A DNA stretch of 64,000 nt, taken from the NCBI GenBank assembly GCA_040954595.2, contig CM082591.2, positions 9,796,001 to 9,860,000 of the forward strand, written 5' to 3'. Source of the stretch: Balanoglossus misakiensis. Lineage: Eukaryota > Hemichordata. Positions within the stretch are counted from its first letter, which is position 1, and every line of letters begins with the position of its first letter. The translations under genes and the position numbers were made by a program. Of this stretch, positions 1 through 8,757 are shown in pieces. The notes under the pieces are model-generated. The model saw only the letters and a program-made list of their open reading frames with translations. It did no database searches and was not told the origin of the DNA.

Positions 1-361
1 TTTTGTTACAGTCTAGAATTTCATGCCACCCCTTATGGTCATATTATTCTTGGTAGGCAAAAGTGACAAGTAGTCAAGTTTCAACACAGGCAACATTTTT
101 TACAAACAAACCACAAAGAAGACATCAAAAGGGAGAGAATTATAGAATGGTCAATGTGTGAAAAGTTAAGATACGTAAAGTGGCCGGGTTCAACATTAAC
201 TCATCGACTTCATATCGTCTTCATGCCATGGTTTTTGCCTGCCCTGAAAGTTCTTGTCGTTGCAGAAGTGGTTTTGACAGAAAGATTTTAGTCTTCCGGG
301 ATGTTTGTGATTATTTGAACACCAGACAATACAATGCAACCTTGACTTCCAAAATACTTAC

Positions 362-391
362 CGGCATTGCATTATCTTACCATGGTTAGGC
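362..391 (-). other. Mini-exon-like block with a near-consensus 5' splice site
   Basis: Read on the minus strand, TTCACTGTAG is followed by 30 nt and then CCG|GTAAGTATTTT. The donor matches the metazoan consensus and can pair with U1 over about ten positions. The upstream AG is preceded by a modest pyrimidine-containing tract. The block recurs in every complete unit, with weakening changes in a few: GTAAATAT in the units starting at 2515 and 51087, and a lost GT in the unit starting at 46110. It could be a spliced-RNA exon, a leader-type RNA or chance. Nothing else around it confirms a gene. Confidence 0.2.
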
Positions 392-892
392 CTACAGTGA
401 ACAAATTTTCAACAATATTTTCTGAGTTACCGCTGATATTTGTTTTGTAGTATGGATATTAAATTATACATCCCGATACAAAACAGAATGTTATAGAATC
501 CTTCCTGAGTGATATTGAAAAAATTACCGGAATGCTACCGCCTAATCTATGGTTAGGGTTATTGCTATTATTTTATATCAGTAATCGACTTTGTGTATAT
601 CAATGTCATTTTCATAACGAAAATGAACCCGAGTCTAATGTAAACGTTACGAATTGATCGAAAGGCGCTCTGATGAATGTTAACACGAGTGCGCAGTGAC
701 AAGACATGCATCGTGCATGACAGTGACAACAGTTCCTATAGAGCAGTTAAAAAATAAACCGGCCGTCCGTAAATTTATCAGCTATATTTTTTTTTTATTT
801 AGTCACGTTTTCCCTGTTGCATGCTATTAGTTCAGGGGCCAGTTTTAGCAGTGCTCTATTGAGTACTTTCGTATCGATGGATTGATCTCTCG

Positions 893-912
893 TCCAATAA
901 GAATGGCGGATG
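893..912 (+). promoter_or_regulatory. CCAAT-box plus YY1-like motif of each unit
   Basis: Most units read CCAATCAGAATGGCGGATGG here; unit L1 has CCAATAAG. The sequence joins a CCAAT box to an AATGGCGG core of the kind bound by YY1. No initiator or TATA box at a fitting distance stands out, so a promoter role is only a possibility. Confidence 0.15.
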
Positions 913-1187
913 GTAGCATGATCCGACATATTGCGTATTACAATAGGGCTTCCTCATACAGGTCAGAACGGAGAGGTCATTCCTTTTATTTTAGGACGTC
1001 TCAGCTCCTTTGTCTTTTCTGTTATAGTGTTAAAGAAATCAGACGGTTTTGTTTTGGCCGGTAAACACCGATGGATTAACTCTTAAGTCCATCGTGCATC
1101 CAAACGCAGTCGAGTCGGTTTGGTCATTGTTTATGCGACAGTAAATGCCAAATGTGACAGAAGCATCATATTAAATGAGATAGAATA

Positions 1188-1242
1188 CACAAACAAACAA
1201 ACATACGAATAAACAAACAGGCAAACAAACAAACAAACAACC
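1188..1242 (+). repeat. AAAC-rich simple tract inside the unit
   Basis: The tract consists of AAAC tetramers interrupted by TACGAAT and CAGG. The number of AAAC repeats before the MITE differs between units. For example it is shorter in the units starting at 48579 and 58604 and longer in the unit starting at 51087. Confidence 0.85.
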
Positions 1243-1246
1243 ATTA

Positions 1247-1496
1247 GGGACTGTTCAGAATTGACTTCCAAGTTGGAGATGGAGGATTTTTTATTTTCCT
1301 GGTGATTTTTTTCCATGGTCTCCCCTAGTAAATTGTGGAGGAAATATGTGGTCCCTCCTAAAATTTCCTGGGGATTTTCCATGGTCCCCCTATTGTGACT
1401 TTTATGTCTAGTCTCCCCTAATTTGTCTTGGAGAAAATGGGTGGTCCCCCCCTCTGAAAATTCTCCGCCCCCTGGAAGTAAATTCTGAACAGTCCC
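1247..1496. mobile_element. Harbinger/Tourist-like MITE carried in every unit
   Basis: Terminal inverted repeats of about 24 bp begin GGGACTGTTCAGAATTTAC, and the right end is the exact inverse apart from a change in this copy. The element is flanked by TTA on both sides (1244-1246 and 1497-1499). A 3-bp TTA or TWA duplication and a GGG start are typical of PIF/Harbinger elements. The interior is non-coding and contains poly-C runs whose length varies between units. The element sits at the same place in all complete units, so it inserted before the array expanded. Confidence 0.8.
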
Positions 1497-1600
1497 TTAT
1501 GAAAGCCAACAGCTAGCACCCCGGCTTCTCTGCCAGAGGAGCGATAACATCGACAAAATGCAGATACACAAGAAATGAGCACTTTATACCACTAGTGAAG

Positions 1601-1688
1601 TAGTCTGTTCCCTGCCCCATTCCCACCGCTGGCTGCGCCCTTTAGCGTAGCGTCGATGGCAGTGGGAATGGGGCAGGGGGCCAGACTA
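1601..1688. mobile_element. 88-bp hairpin element with 9-bp target duplication
   Basis: The element starts TAGTCTG and ends CAGACTA. Its arms pair through CCCTGCCCCATTCCCAC against GTGGGAATGGGGCAGGG, with a GC-rich loop of about 35 nt. It is bounded by CAAGTGAAG on both sides in most units; the left copy is CTAGTGAAG here, and unit L2 has the duplication at 4106-4114. A 9-bp duplication fits Mutator-like or Merlin-like non-autonomous elements. The family assignment is tentative because no transposase is present. Confidence 0.6.
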
Positions 1689-1695
1689 CAAGTGA

Positions 1696-1980
1696 AGAAC
1701 CCCAGTAACAGACGTAACGAACAAACAAACTACATGTACTAACAACAAAGCAAGAAAAGTGTCAAGCGTCGTCAAAGAAAACGAAAAAGTTCTAGCATGG
1801 TTGGTAAAAGTTATTGGTAGAAAACGAATAGGGCCTTCTACAAATGACGTCTCAGACCCGCAAACGCCACCAGAACACAAAACACATGCACAGAACAGTT
1901 TAAGCCGGTTGTTGTATGGAGCAGCAATAATCTGCGGTTGGGCCGTCGTAGATTTTCGCTGGTGGTGAAAATAAATAAAA
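1696..1980 (+). other. Conserved open frame with polyadenylation signals, no clear start
   Basis: The frame is open from 1696 to a TGA at 1966-1968 and is followed within a few bases by AATAAATAAA. It lacks an in-frame ATG, so if real it would be a terminal exon. The last 60 residues are rich in basic residues and then end in a hydrophobic stretch (YGAAIICGWAVV). The frame is intact in nearly all units, but unit L2 has lost a base near 4348, which shifts it. An antisense frame is equally well conserved. Concerted evolution of the array explains the conservation. The protein is not recognised. Confidence 0.12.
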
Positions 1981-2034
1981 CACGATCGATGTTCGATTTA
2001 TTCCAGATCACATGCGTTTACGGCCAGGAGAGAG

Positions 2035-2085
2035 CATAAAAGTCTTCAAATGACCATGTGGTGGCGCACTTTTTCCGATTGGCTG
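2035..2085. promoter_or_regulatory. TATA-like CATAAAAG and inverted CCAAT box
   Basis: CATAAAAG lies at 2035-2042 on the plus strand. CCGATTGGCTG at 2075-2085 is a good CCAAT box on the minus strand. Their relative orientation does not form a standard promoter in either direction. They are listed because they are kept in nearly all units; the unit starting at 33540 has changes in this stretch. Confidence 0.12.
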
Positions 2086-2327
2086 TATTTCAATTTGTTC
2101 GTGGTAAATTAATTTTGTGGAGGTGACCGGCACTGAAGCTCTTAGCTAGGATGAGGTGGGATGGAAAAATGCCCCATTTTAGCTGTTTTAAAATATACGA
2201 CTATTTATAGACAAAAGGAAAATAAAACGAGCGCAAAAACATACCAAACCTAGTTTTATTAATTAAAAACAAAATTGCTGAGTAAAGGTTTTCATGTGGG
2301 CATTCACTTTGAACTTGCTAAATTAAT

Positions 2328-2364
2328 TTAAAGAGACAAAGTCGCTCTCTCTTTGTCCTTTTGC
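2328..2364. repeat. Relic end of a piggyBac-type MITE family in the unit
   Basis: TTTAAAGAGACAAAGTC followed by a CTCTCTC tract and a TTTGTCCTTTT segment resembles the terminal repeat of the TTAA-flanked MITE at 7629-7975 in the island. Only one end is seen. The remainder of the element is not recognisable in the unit. Confidence 0.4.
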
Positions 2365-2514
2365 GATGATAGAATGCTTGCTTGAAGTCTCTCGTGCAAT
2401 AAATGATGTCGATTCATACATGTATGGATGGTGTATAGGTGGTCGGAATTTACATGTCTTCGCCACGACCAAACCAACAACACGTAAAATCAAAGTTTGG
2501 GTCATAAAATCGAG

Positions 2515-5027
2515 TTTGGTTACAGTCTAGAATTTCATGCCACCCCTTATGGTCATATTATTCTTGGTAGGCAAAAGTGACAAGTAGTCAAGTTTCAACA
2601 CAGGCAACATTTTTTACAAACAAACCACAAAGAAGACATCAAAAGGGAGAGAATTATAGAATGGTCAATGTGTGAAAAGTTAAGATACGTAAAGTGGCCG
2701 GGTTCAACATTAACTCATCGACTTCATATCGTCTTCATGCCATGGTTTTTGCCTGCCCTGAAAGTTCTTGTCGTTGCAGAAGTGGTTTTGACAGAAAGAA
2801 TTTAGTCTTCCGGGATGTTTGTGATTATTTGAACACCAGACAATACAATGCAACCTTGACTTCCAAAATATTTACCGGCATTGCATTATCTTACCATGGT
2901 TAGGCCTACAGTGAACAAATTTTCAACAATATTTTCTGAGTTACCGCTGATATTTGTTTTGTAGTATGGATATTAAATTATACATCCCGATACAAAACAG
3001 AATGTTATAGAATCCTTCCTGAGTGATATTGAAAAAATTACCGGAATGCTACCGCCTAATCTATGGTTAGGGTTATTGCTATTATTCTATATCAGTAATC
3101 GACTTTGTGTATATCAATGTCATTTTCATAACGAAAATGAACTCGAGTCTAATGTAAACGTTACGAATTGATCGAAAGGCGCTCTGATGAATGTTAACAC
3201 GAGTGCGCAGTGACAAGACATGCATCGTGCATGACAGTGACAACAGTTCCTATAGAGCAGTTAAAAAATAAACCGGCCGTCCGTAAATTTATCAGCTATA
3301 TTTTTTTTTATTTAGTCACGTTTTCCCTGTTGCATGCTATTAGTTCAGGGGCCAGTTTTAGCAGTGCTCTATTGAGTACTTTCATATCGATGGATTGATC
3401 TCTCGTCCAATCAGAATGGCGGATGGTAGCATGATCCGACATATTGCGTATTACAATAGGGCTTCCTCATACAGGTCAGAACGGAGAGGTCATTCCTTTT
3501 ATTTTAGGACGTCTCAGCTCCTTTGTCTTTTCTGTTATAGTGTTAAAGAAATCAAACGGTTTTGTTTTGGCCGGTAAACACCGATGGATTAACTCTTAAG
3601 TCCATCGTGCATCCAAACGCAGTCGAGTCGGTTTGGTCATTGTTTATGCGACAGTAAATGCCAAATGTGACAGAATCATCATATTAAATGAGATAGAATA
3701 CACAAACAAACAAACATACGAATAAACAAACAGGCAAACAAACAAACAAACAACCATTAGGGACTGTTCAGAATTTACTTCCAAGTTGGGGATGGAGGAT
3801 TTTTTATTTTCCTGGTGATTTTTTTCCATGGTCTCCCCTAGTAAATTGTGGAGGAAATATGTGGTCCCTCCTTAAATTTCCTGGGGATTTTCCATGGTCC
3901 CCCTATTGTGACTTTTATGTCTAGTCTCCCCTAATTTGTCTTGGAGAAAATGGGTGGTCCCCCCCCTCTGAAAATTCTCCGCCCCCTGGAAGTAAATTCT
4001 GAACAGTCCCTTATTAAAGCCAACAGCTAGCACCCTGGCTTCTCTGCCAGAGGAGCGATAACATCGACAAAATGCAGATACACAAGAAATGAGCACTTTA
4101 TTCCACAAGTGAAGTAGTCTGTTCCCTGCCCCATTCCCACCGCTGGCTGCGCCCTTTAGCGTAGCGCCGATGGCAGTGGGAATGGGGCAGGGGACCAGAC
4201 TACAAGTGAAGAACCCCAGTAACAGACGTAACGAACAAACAAACTACATGTACTAACAACAAAGCAAGAAAAGTGTCAAGCGTCGTCAAAGAAAACGAAA
4301 AAGTTCTAGCATGGTTGGTAAAAGTTATTGGTAGAAAACGAATAGGGCTTCTACAAATGACGTCTCAGACCCGCAAACGCCACCAGAACACAAAACACAT
4401 GCACAGAACAGTTTAAGCCGGTTGTTGTATGGAGCATCAATAATCTGCGGTTGGGCCGTCGTAGATTTTCGCTGGTGGTGAAAATAAATAAAACACGATC
4501 GATGTTCGATTTATTCCAGATCACATGCGTTTACGGCCAGGAGAGAGCATAAAAGTCTTCAAATGACCATGTGGTGGCGCACTTTTTCCGATTGGCTGTA
4601 TTTCAATTTGTTCGTGGTAAATTAATTTTGTGGAGGTGACCGGCACTGAAGCTCTTAGCTAGGATGAGGTGGGATGGAAAAATGCCCCATTTTAGCTGTT
4701 TTAAAATATACGACTATTTATAGACAAAAGGAAAATAAAACAAGCGCAAAAACATACCAAACCTAGTTTTATTAATTAAAAACAAAATTGCTGAGTAAAG
4801 GTTTTCATGTGGGCATTCACTTTGAACTTGCTAAATTAATTTAAAGAGACAAAGTCGCTCTCTCTTTGTCCTTTTGCGATGATAGAATGCTTGCTTGAAG
4901 TCTCTCGTGCAATAAATTATGTCGATTCATACATGTATGGATGGTGTATAGGTGGTCGGAATTTACATGTCTTTGCCACGACCAAACCAACAACACGTAA
5001 AATCAAAGTTTGGGTCATGAAATCGAG
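2515..5027 (+). repeat. Macrosatellite unit L2 (complete)
   Basis: Its MITE lies at 3760-4010 with TTA on both sides, and the 88-bp hairpin element starts at 4115. The first 900 bases carry variants otherwise seen only in the unit starting at 51087: TTTGGTTACAG at the start, ATATTTACC near 2867 and TTTCATATCG near 3381. A one-base loss near 4348 breaks the open frame described for unit L1. Confidence 0.95.
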
Positions 5028-6045
5028 TTTTGTTACAGTCTGGAATTTCATGCCACCCCTTATGGTCATATTATTCTTGGTAGGCAAAAGTGACAAGTAG
5101 TCAAGTTTCAACACAGGCAACATTTTTTACAAACAAACCACAAAGAAGACATCAAAAGGGAGAGAATTACAGAATGGTCAATGTGTGAAAAGTTAAGATA
5201 CGTAAAGTGGCCGGGTTCAACTCATCGACTTCATATCGTCTTCATGCCACGGTTTTTGCCTGCCCTGAAAGTTCTTGTCGTTGCAGAAGTGGTTTTGACA
5301 GAAAGAATTTAGTCTTCCGGGATGTTTGTGATTATTTGAACACCAGACAATACAATGCAACCTTGACTTCCAAAATACTTACCGGCATTGCATTATCTTA
5401 CCATGGTTAGGCCTACAGTGAACAAATTTTCAACAATATTTTCTGAGTTACCGCTGATATTTGTTTTGTAGTATGGATATTAAATTATACATCCCTATAC
5501 AAAGCAGAATGTTATAGAATCCTTCCTGAGTGATATTGAAAAAATTACCGGAATGCTACCGCCTAATCTATGGTTAGGGTTATTGCTATTATTTTATATC
5601 AGTAATCGACTTTGTGTATATCAATGTCATTTTCATAACGAAAATGAACTCGAGTCTAATGTAAACGTTACGAATTGATCGAAAGGCGCTCTGATGAATG
5701 TTAACACGAGTGCGCAGTGACAAGACATGCATCGTGCATGACAGTGACAACAGTTCCTATAGAGCAGTTAAAAAATAAACCGGCCGTCCGTAAATTTATC
5801 AGCTATATTTTGTTTTATTTAGTCACGTTTTCCCTGTTGCATGCTATTAGTTCAGGGGCCAGTTTTAGCAGTGCTCTATTGAGTACTTTCGTATCGATGG
5901 ATTGATCTCTCGTCCAATCAGAATGGCGGATGGTAGCATGATCCGACATATTGCGTATTACAATAGGGCTTCCTCATACAGGTCAGAACGGTGAGGTCAT
6001 TCCTTTTATTTTAGGACGTCTCAGCTCCTTTGTCTTTTCTGTTAT
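5028..6045 (+). repeat. Macrosatellite unit L3, cut on the right
   Basis: The unit matches its family up to CTTTTCTGTTAT and then changes abruptly to island sequence. It lacks six bases (CATTAA) near 5217. The cut comes before the MITE position, so neither passenger element is present. Confidence 0.95.
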
Positions 6046-6450
6046 TTTTGACAAATGCGGATTGACGTTCCATTTCCAATTGGCGATAATTATATTTATT
6101 TGTATTTCATTGCATAAGCGCTTGCTAGTCGTTTTTTCGCAATTTTTTTGTAGTACAAAAACACTGAAGAAAACGAAATATTTTATTCATTCGCACTTCC
6201 AAAGAACACCGTGACAGAATTCCTCAATTTGCATTTCAGTTTGTGTGTCTGGTGTGTCTGCATTGACGTGAGGCGCATTCTCCACCCGCACACATACGTT
6301 GCATTGCATTCTTTGACTAATTAGTGTGACGTCATGTTGAAGCAGGATTCTGATTGAGTAGTAAGTAATTTGCATAATTGACGCACAGCTGGTGCCTCGT
6401 TCTCCTACCGCTGACCGTTGCATTTGAAAAATCATTGCAGCTTTGACGTT
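6046..6450 (+). promoter_or_regulatory. Promoter-like region upstream of putative exon 1
   Basis: This first island segment contains a full CRE palindrome TGACGTCA at 6327-6334, octamer motifs ATTTGCAT at 6228-6235 and 6368-6375, and an E-box CAGCTG near 6387. It ends with ATCATTGCAG, just before a good start codon. No TATA box is evident. These are seen motifs; promoter function is inference. Confidence 0.3.
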
Positions 6451-6458
6451 CATCAAGC

Positions 6459-6503
6459 ATGGAGGCGACCGGGACCTCCATGCTTGATGATGTCGTTTCT
6501 CTG
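6459..6503 (+). other. Putative first coding exon, 15 codons, hairpin over the start
   Basis: The ATG at 6459 has A at -3 and G at +4. Its frame MEATGTSMLDDVVSL runs to a consensus donor CTG|GTAAGC. A perfect inverted repeat (6451-6465 and 6475-6489, 9-nt loop) spans the start codon. Joined to the next exon-like block at 7312, the frame continues for 20 codons and then stops. The alternative frame of that block would need a different upstream exon. The product is not recognised. It could equally be the first exon of a non-coding RNA. Confidence 0.25.
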
Positions 6504-6741
6504 GTAAGCATGGCATTTAATGTTATTTTACAAGTACATGTACACTCCTTCTAGCAAAAACTGGTCGTGGTAGGGCGAGAGGGTCCTCCCAACATCGAAA
6601 TTCTGACTTAGGGAAGCGTTACAGCACCAAACAGTAAACTCACAGTCGCATGGAATTTGTGCGTTATATTACACCGTGCGAGTAAATTGTACGTCGTTCG
6701 TTGGCTCGAGTCAGCTTTGTTATTGTGGAGCAGGTGGTACC
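6504..6741. other. Intron-like stretch, nothing recognised
   Basis: The stretch follows the donor at 6504 and runs to the target duplication of the foldback element. No repeat, RNA gene or coding signal was seen. Confidence 0.4.
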
Positions 6742-6748
6742 GTAACAC

Positions 6749-7108
6749 CACAGGGGGCTCTCCCTAGGCGATGTTATTGTTTGTTTGTTGTTGTTGTTGA
6801 TTGGCATAATAAACAAATACATATTTCTTTATTAATAAATATGGTTTGTTGACATGTAAGGGTTAGGTTATTAGGGTATATTTGACAGGTTATGGTATAT
6901 TCAATGGTTAGGATTAGTGTTGGCATTTTTTCGATCCATGGCCGGCATCACCCCCCCACCCCCCAACCCCCCCTGTGGCTTAGTGATGCCCGGGGCCGTG
7001 GATCAACAAACCATATTTATTAATAAAGAAATATGTATTTGTTTATTATGCCAATCAACAACAACAAACAAACAAACAATAAAATCGCGGAGGGAGGAGC
7101 CCCCTGTG
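6749..7108. mobile_element. 360-bp foldback element with about 110-bp arms
   Basis: The element begins CACAGGGGGCTC and ends with the inverse. It is flanked by GTAACAC at 6742-6748 and 7109-7115. The arms (about 6749-6857 and 6998-7108) are nearly identical and include a perfect stretch through AATAAACAAATACATATTTC. The loop contains a further GC-rich hairpin: GATCCATGGCCGGCATCAC is answered by GTGATGCCCGGGGCCGTGG across a poly-C spacer. The CAGGGG terminus recalls hAT elements, but the visible target duplication is 7 bp rather than 8. No transposase is present. Confidence 0.7.
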
Positions 7109-7311
7109 GTAACACACTACAGTATAACTTTTAAGGCAAAGCGATAGCGAATAAACTGACCAGGGTTGGTTTTGTTGTTGGGGAGATTTTTGGCACCATT
7201 GAGACTGTTATAAGCTACCAGTGTGAGCTATGGTATAGCCGTTAACACGCAGCCCTGCCACGCAGAGCTTCTATGACTGGTTACTAACTTCTATGTCTAT
7301 TTGATTCACAG

Positions 7312-7386
7312 ATGCTGCCTGAAACTGTCTGCGTTTCAACTCGGGATTCTCTTCCTTGTCCGGGGCGAGTTTAAGACCGCTCAATG
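7312..7386 (+). other. Exon-like block A, copy 1 (75 nt)
   Basis: TTGATTCACAG precedes the block and GTAAGC follows it. The 75 nt are open in the frame that starts at the second base (CCLKLSAFQLGILFLVRGEF and on to KTAQ). That frame leaves two bases that join in frame with block B. In the first frame it reads MLPETV and stops after 20 codons. Compared with copy 2 (13749-13823) there are four substitutions, three of them silent in the second frame and all changing residues in the first. The protein family is not recognised. Confidence 0.4.
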
Positions 7387-7624
7387 GTAAGCATGACTTG
7401 CTTTATATTTGCTTTTATCGGGTGTTGCAACCGAAACAATAGGAAGAAATGTATGTCTACGAACTAATTTACATATTCCAGCTTTCAATACAATGTACTT
7501 GTTTTTTCCCCTTCGAATTCTGGCCTTGATTGCTTGTGATATGATCGTGATGTCATGAATTAGATGGACAACTCACAAGTTCAAATCTTCACGTGGAGCA
7601 TAAAATAAATTTGGATGCATTTCC
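7387..7624. other. Intron-like stretch between block A and the MITE
   Basis: The stretch starts with the donor of block A and is well matched by 13824-14044 in copy 2. No coding signal was seen. The similarity extends about 20 bases past the donor even between blocks A and B, which suggests that these two exons are themselves ancient duplicates. Confidence 0.5.
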
Positions 7625-7628
7625 TTAA

Positions 7629-7975
7629 AGGGACAAAGTCTCTCTCTCGCTGCCCTTTTTTCCATAATTATATTTGATACAAGACACCGTTTGTTATTCT
7701 ACATGTAGATATATAGTGAATGAACGTTCAGCCACACACAACTTCCGTCCCACTTGTAGACACGAGAGTAAAAATACTCGCCAAAATGAATAATCGTTCT
7801 TTACCATTTATTCATTTTGGGCGAGTTTTTACTCTCATATCATACAAGCGGGATGGAAGTTTTGTGTGGTTGATCATTGATTCACTATATATCCAAATGT
7901 ACATTAACATAAACAGTGTCTTGTATCAAACATAATTAATGGAAAAAAGGACAGCGAGAGAGAGACTTTGTCCCT
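7629..7975. mobile_element. piggyBac-type MITE with TTAA target duplication
   Basis: Nearly the whole element is one imperfect palindrome. Its ends start AGGGACAAAGTCTCTCTCTC and it is flanked by TTAA at 7625-7628 and 7976-7979. The matching place in the duplicate copy (14045-14048) has a single TTAA and no insert, which proves the insertion and its target site. A TTAA duplication is the hallmark of piggyBac elements. The arms also contain paired GAGAGTAAAAA and ATGAATAAT segments. No transposase is encoded. Confidence 0.85.
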
Positions 7976-7979
7976 TTAA

Positions 7980-8313
7980 CCATATAGCTAAAATTACTCC
8001 CATACCAATACACAGGGAGATACTTTAACTTTGGCTGAACGTGTGCTAGTCCAACACTATGCTTAATCAAACTGGCTAAGAGATCTGTTATTATATTAGA
8101 CGCATGAAGGAAAGTAATGTTGTTTAGAGTGAAATAAAACAATACTTTAGGCCAGAAAGAAAAATGTAAATAATGACACAAGCAGACTGGAATTTTTTTA
8201 TGATTCTATATTATACCATGTTTTGCATATTTTCACTAATTTGTATGGCCCACATAATTCTAAAGCAAGGTTGATTGGTTACTAATTAATATTTGCATAT
8301 ATTTGATTCACAG
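7980..8313. other. Intron-like stretch before block B
   Basis: The stretch is matched by 14049-14270 and 14893-15000 in copy 2. It ends with an AT-rich tract and TTGATTCACAG. An octamer ATTTGCAT lies at 8291. No open frame of note is present. Confidence 0.5.
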
Positions 8314-8386
8314 TCTTAAACACAGCATTTCAACGTATGCCGGAGGAGGAAGAGAATACCTAGGCCTGATCCAAGACCGCTTTCCG
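8314..8386 (+). other. Exon-like block B, copy 1 (73 nt)
   Basis: The block is bounded by TTGATTCACAG and GTAAGC. It is identical over all 73 nt to its copy at 15001-15073, while the flanking introns have diverged. In the frame that continues block A it reads C-LKHSISTYAGGGREYLGLI-QDRFP with no stop. It shares GCATTTCAAC and AAGACCGCT with block A, so A and B look like older paralogues. A+B totals 148 nt, so repeating the pair would change frame. Confidence 0.4.
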
Positions 8387-8650
8387 GTAAGCCCTACTTG
8401 CTGTATACATGCTCCATAGCTTGTTTGTAAATGCTACCTTTTCCCATCAAATAGTGAAGTCACCCTTTTAAAATTATGGTGGTGGCAAGCCACAACTGGT
8501 TATCATGAAGAGTTGGACACCACTAATAATCATTTCAATATTTTCCAATTGGTAACCTTTATGTACCACTATCCTCAACAATTTCAGTCAACAAGATTCA
8601 TATTGCGCTGTATAGCAAGGCCAAACAAATATGACTGATTGATAGGGATT
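8387..8650. other. Downstream of block B and start of the copy-1-specific segment
   Basis: Similarity to copy 2 ends near 8505. From there a 2.5-kb stretch is found only in copy 1, without an obvious target duplication. No gene was seen. Confidence 0.4.
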
Positions 8651-8691
8651 TTTAGCTCACGTGATTTTCACGTGAGCTTATAGTTTAGCGA

Positions 8692-8757
<66 letters not shown>

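Larger units (their letters stand above)
1..2514 (+). repeat. Macrosatellite unit L1 (complete)
   Basis: This unit is the reference for the family. In order it holds a minus-strand splice-site-like block (362-391), one GGTTAGGGTTA at 551, a small palindrome (705-719), a CCAAT-like site (893), an AAAC-rich tract (1188-1242), a 250-bp MITE (1247-1496), an 88-bp hairpin element (1601-1688), an open frame followed by AATAAA (1696-1980), an inverted CCAAT site (2075) and a MITE-end relic (2328-2364). Unit-specific changes include a CCAATAAG in place of CCAATCAG and a changed left target duplication at 1592. Confidence 0.95.
1..6045 (+). repeat. Left block of the 2.5-kb macrosatellite array
   Basis: Two complete units and one cut unit lie head to tail with a period of 2513-2514 bp, measured from successive copies of TTACAGTCT. 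Units differ by scattered single-base changes and small indels only. The block ends at 6045, where the third unit stops just after CTTTTCTGTTAT and unrelated sequence begins. No unit contains a recognisable protein domain or a known RNA gene. All open frames are short and several are broken by indels in one unit or another. Confidence 0.97.

Noticed and set aside
355-386. U1 snRNA gene on the plus strand (ATACTTACCGGC...ACCATGG)
   Set aside because: Only the first nine bases match U1 exactly. The downstream stem-loops and the Sm site are absent, and the similarity is explained by a strong 5' splice site on the other strand.
180-389. 69-codon frame repeated in every unit
   Set aside because: It starts at GTG, has no recognisable domain, and its conservation follows from homogenisation of the array. 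L3 has an in-frame deletion and other units carry arbitrary changes.
551-561. Telomere repeat in each unit
   Set aside because: GGTTAGGGTTA occurs once per unit, less than two telomeric repeats, with no array.
690-730. U4-like start (TGCGCAGTGACA) in each unit
   Set aside because: The match is nine bases long and the following U4 sequence is missing.
3210-3398. 62-codon frame with a hydrophobic segment in the units
   Set aside because: It runs across a poly-T tract whose length differs between units, which breaks the frame in several of them.
6917-7147. 76-codon frame through the foldback element
   Set aside because: It translates a poly-C spacer and an inverted arm and has no coding character.
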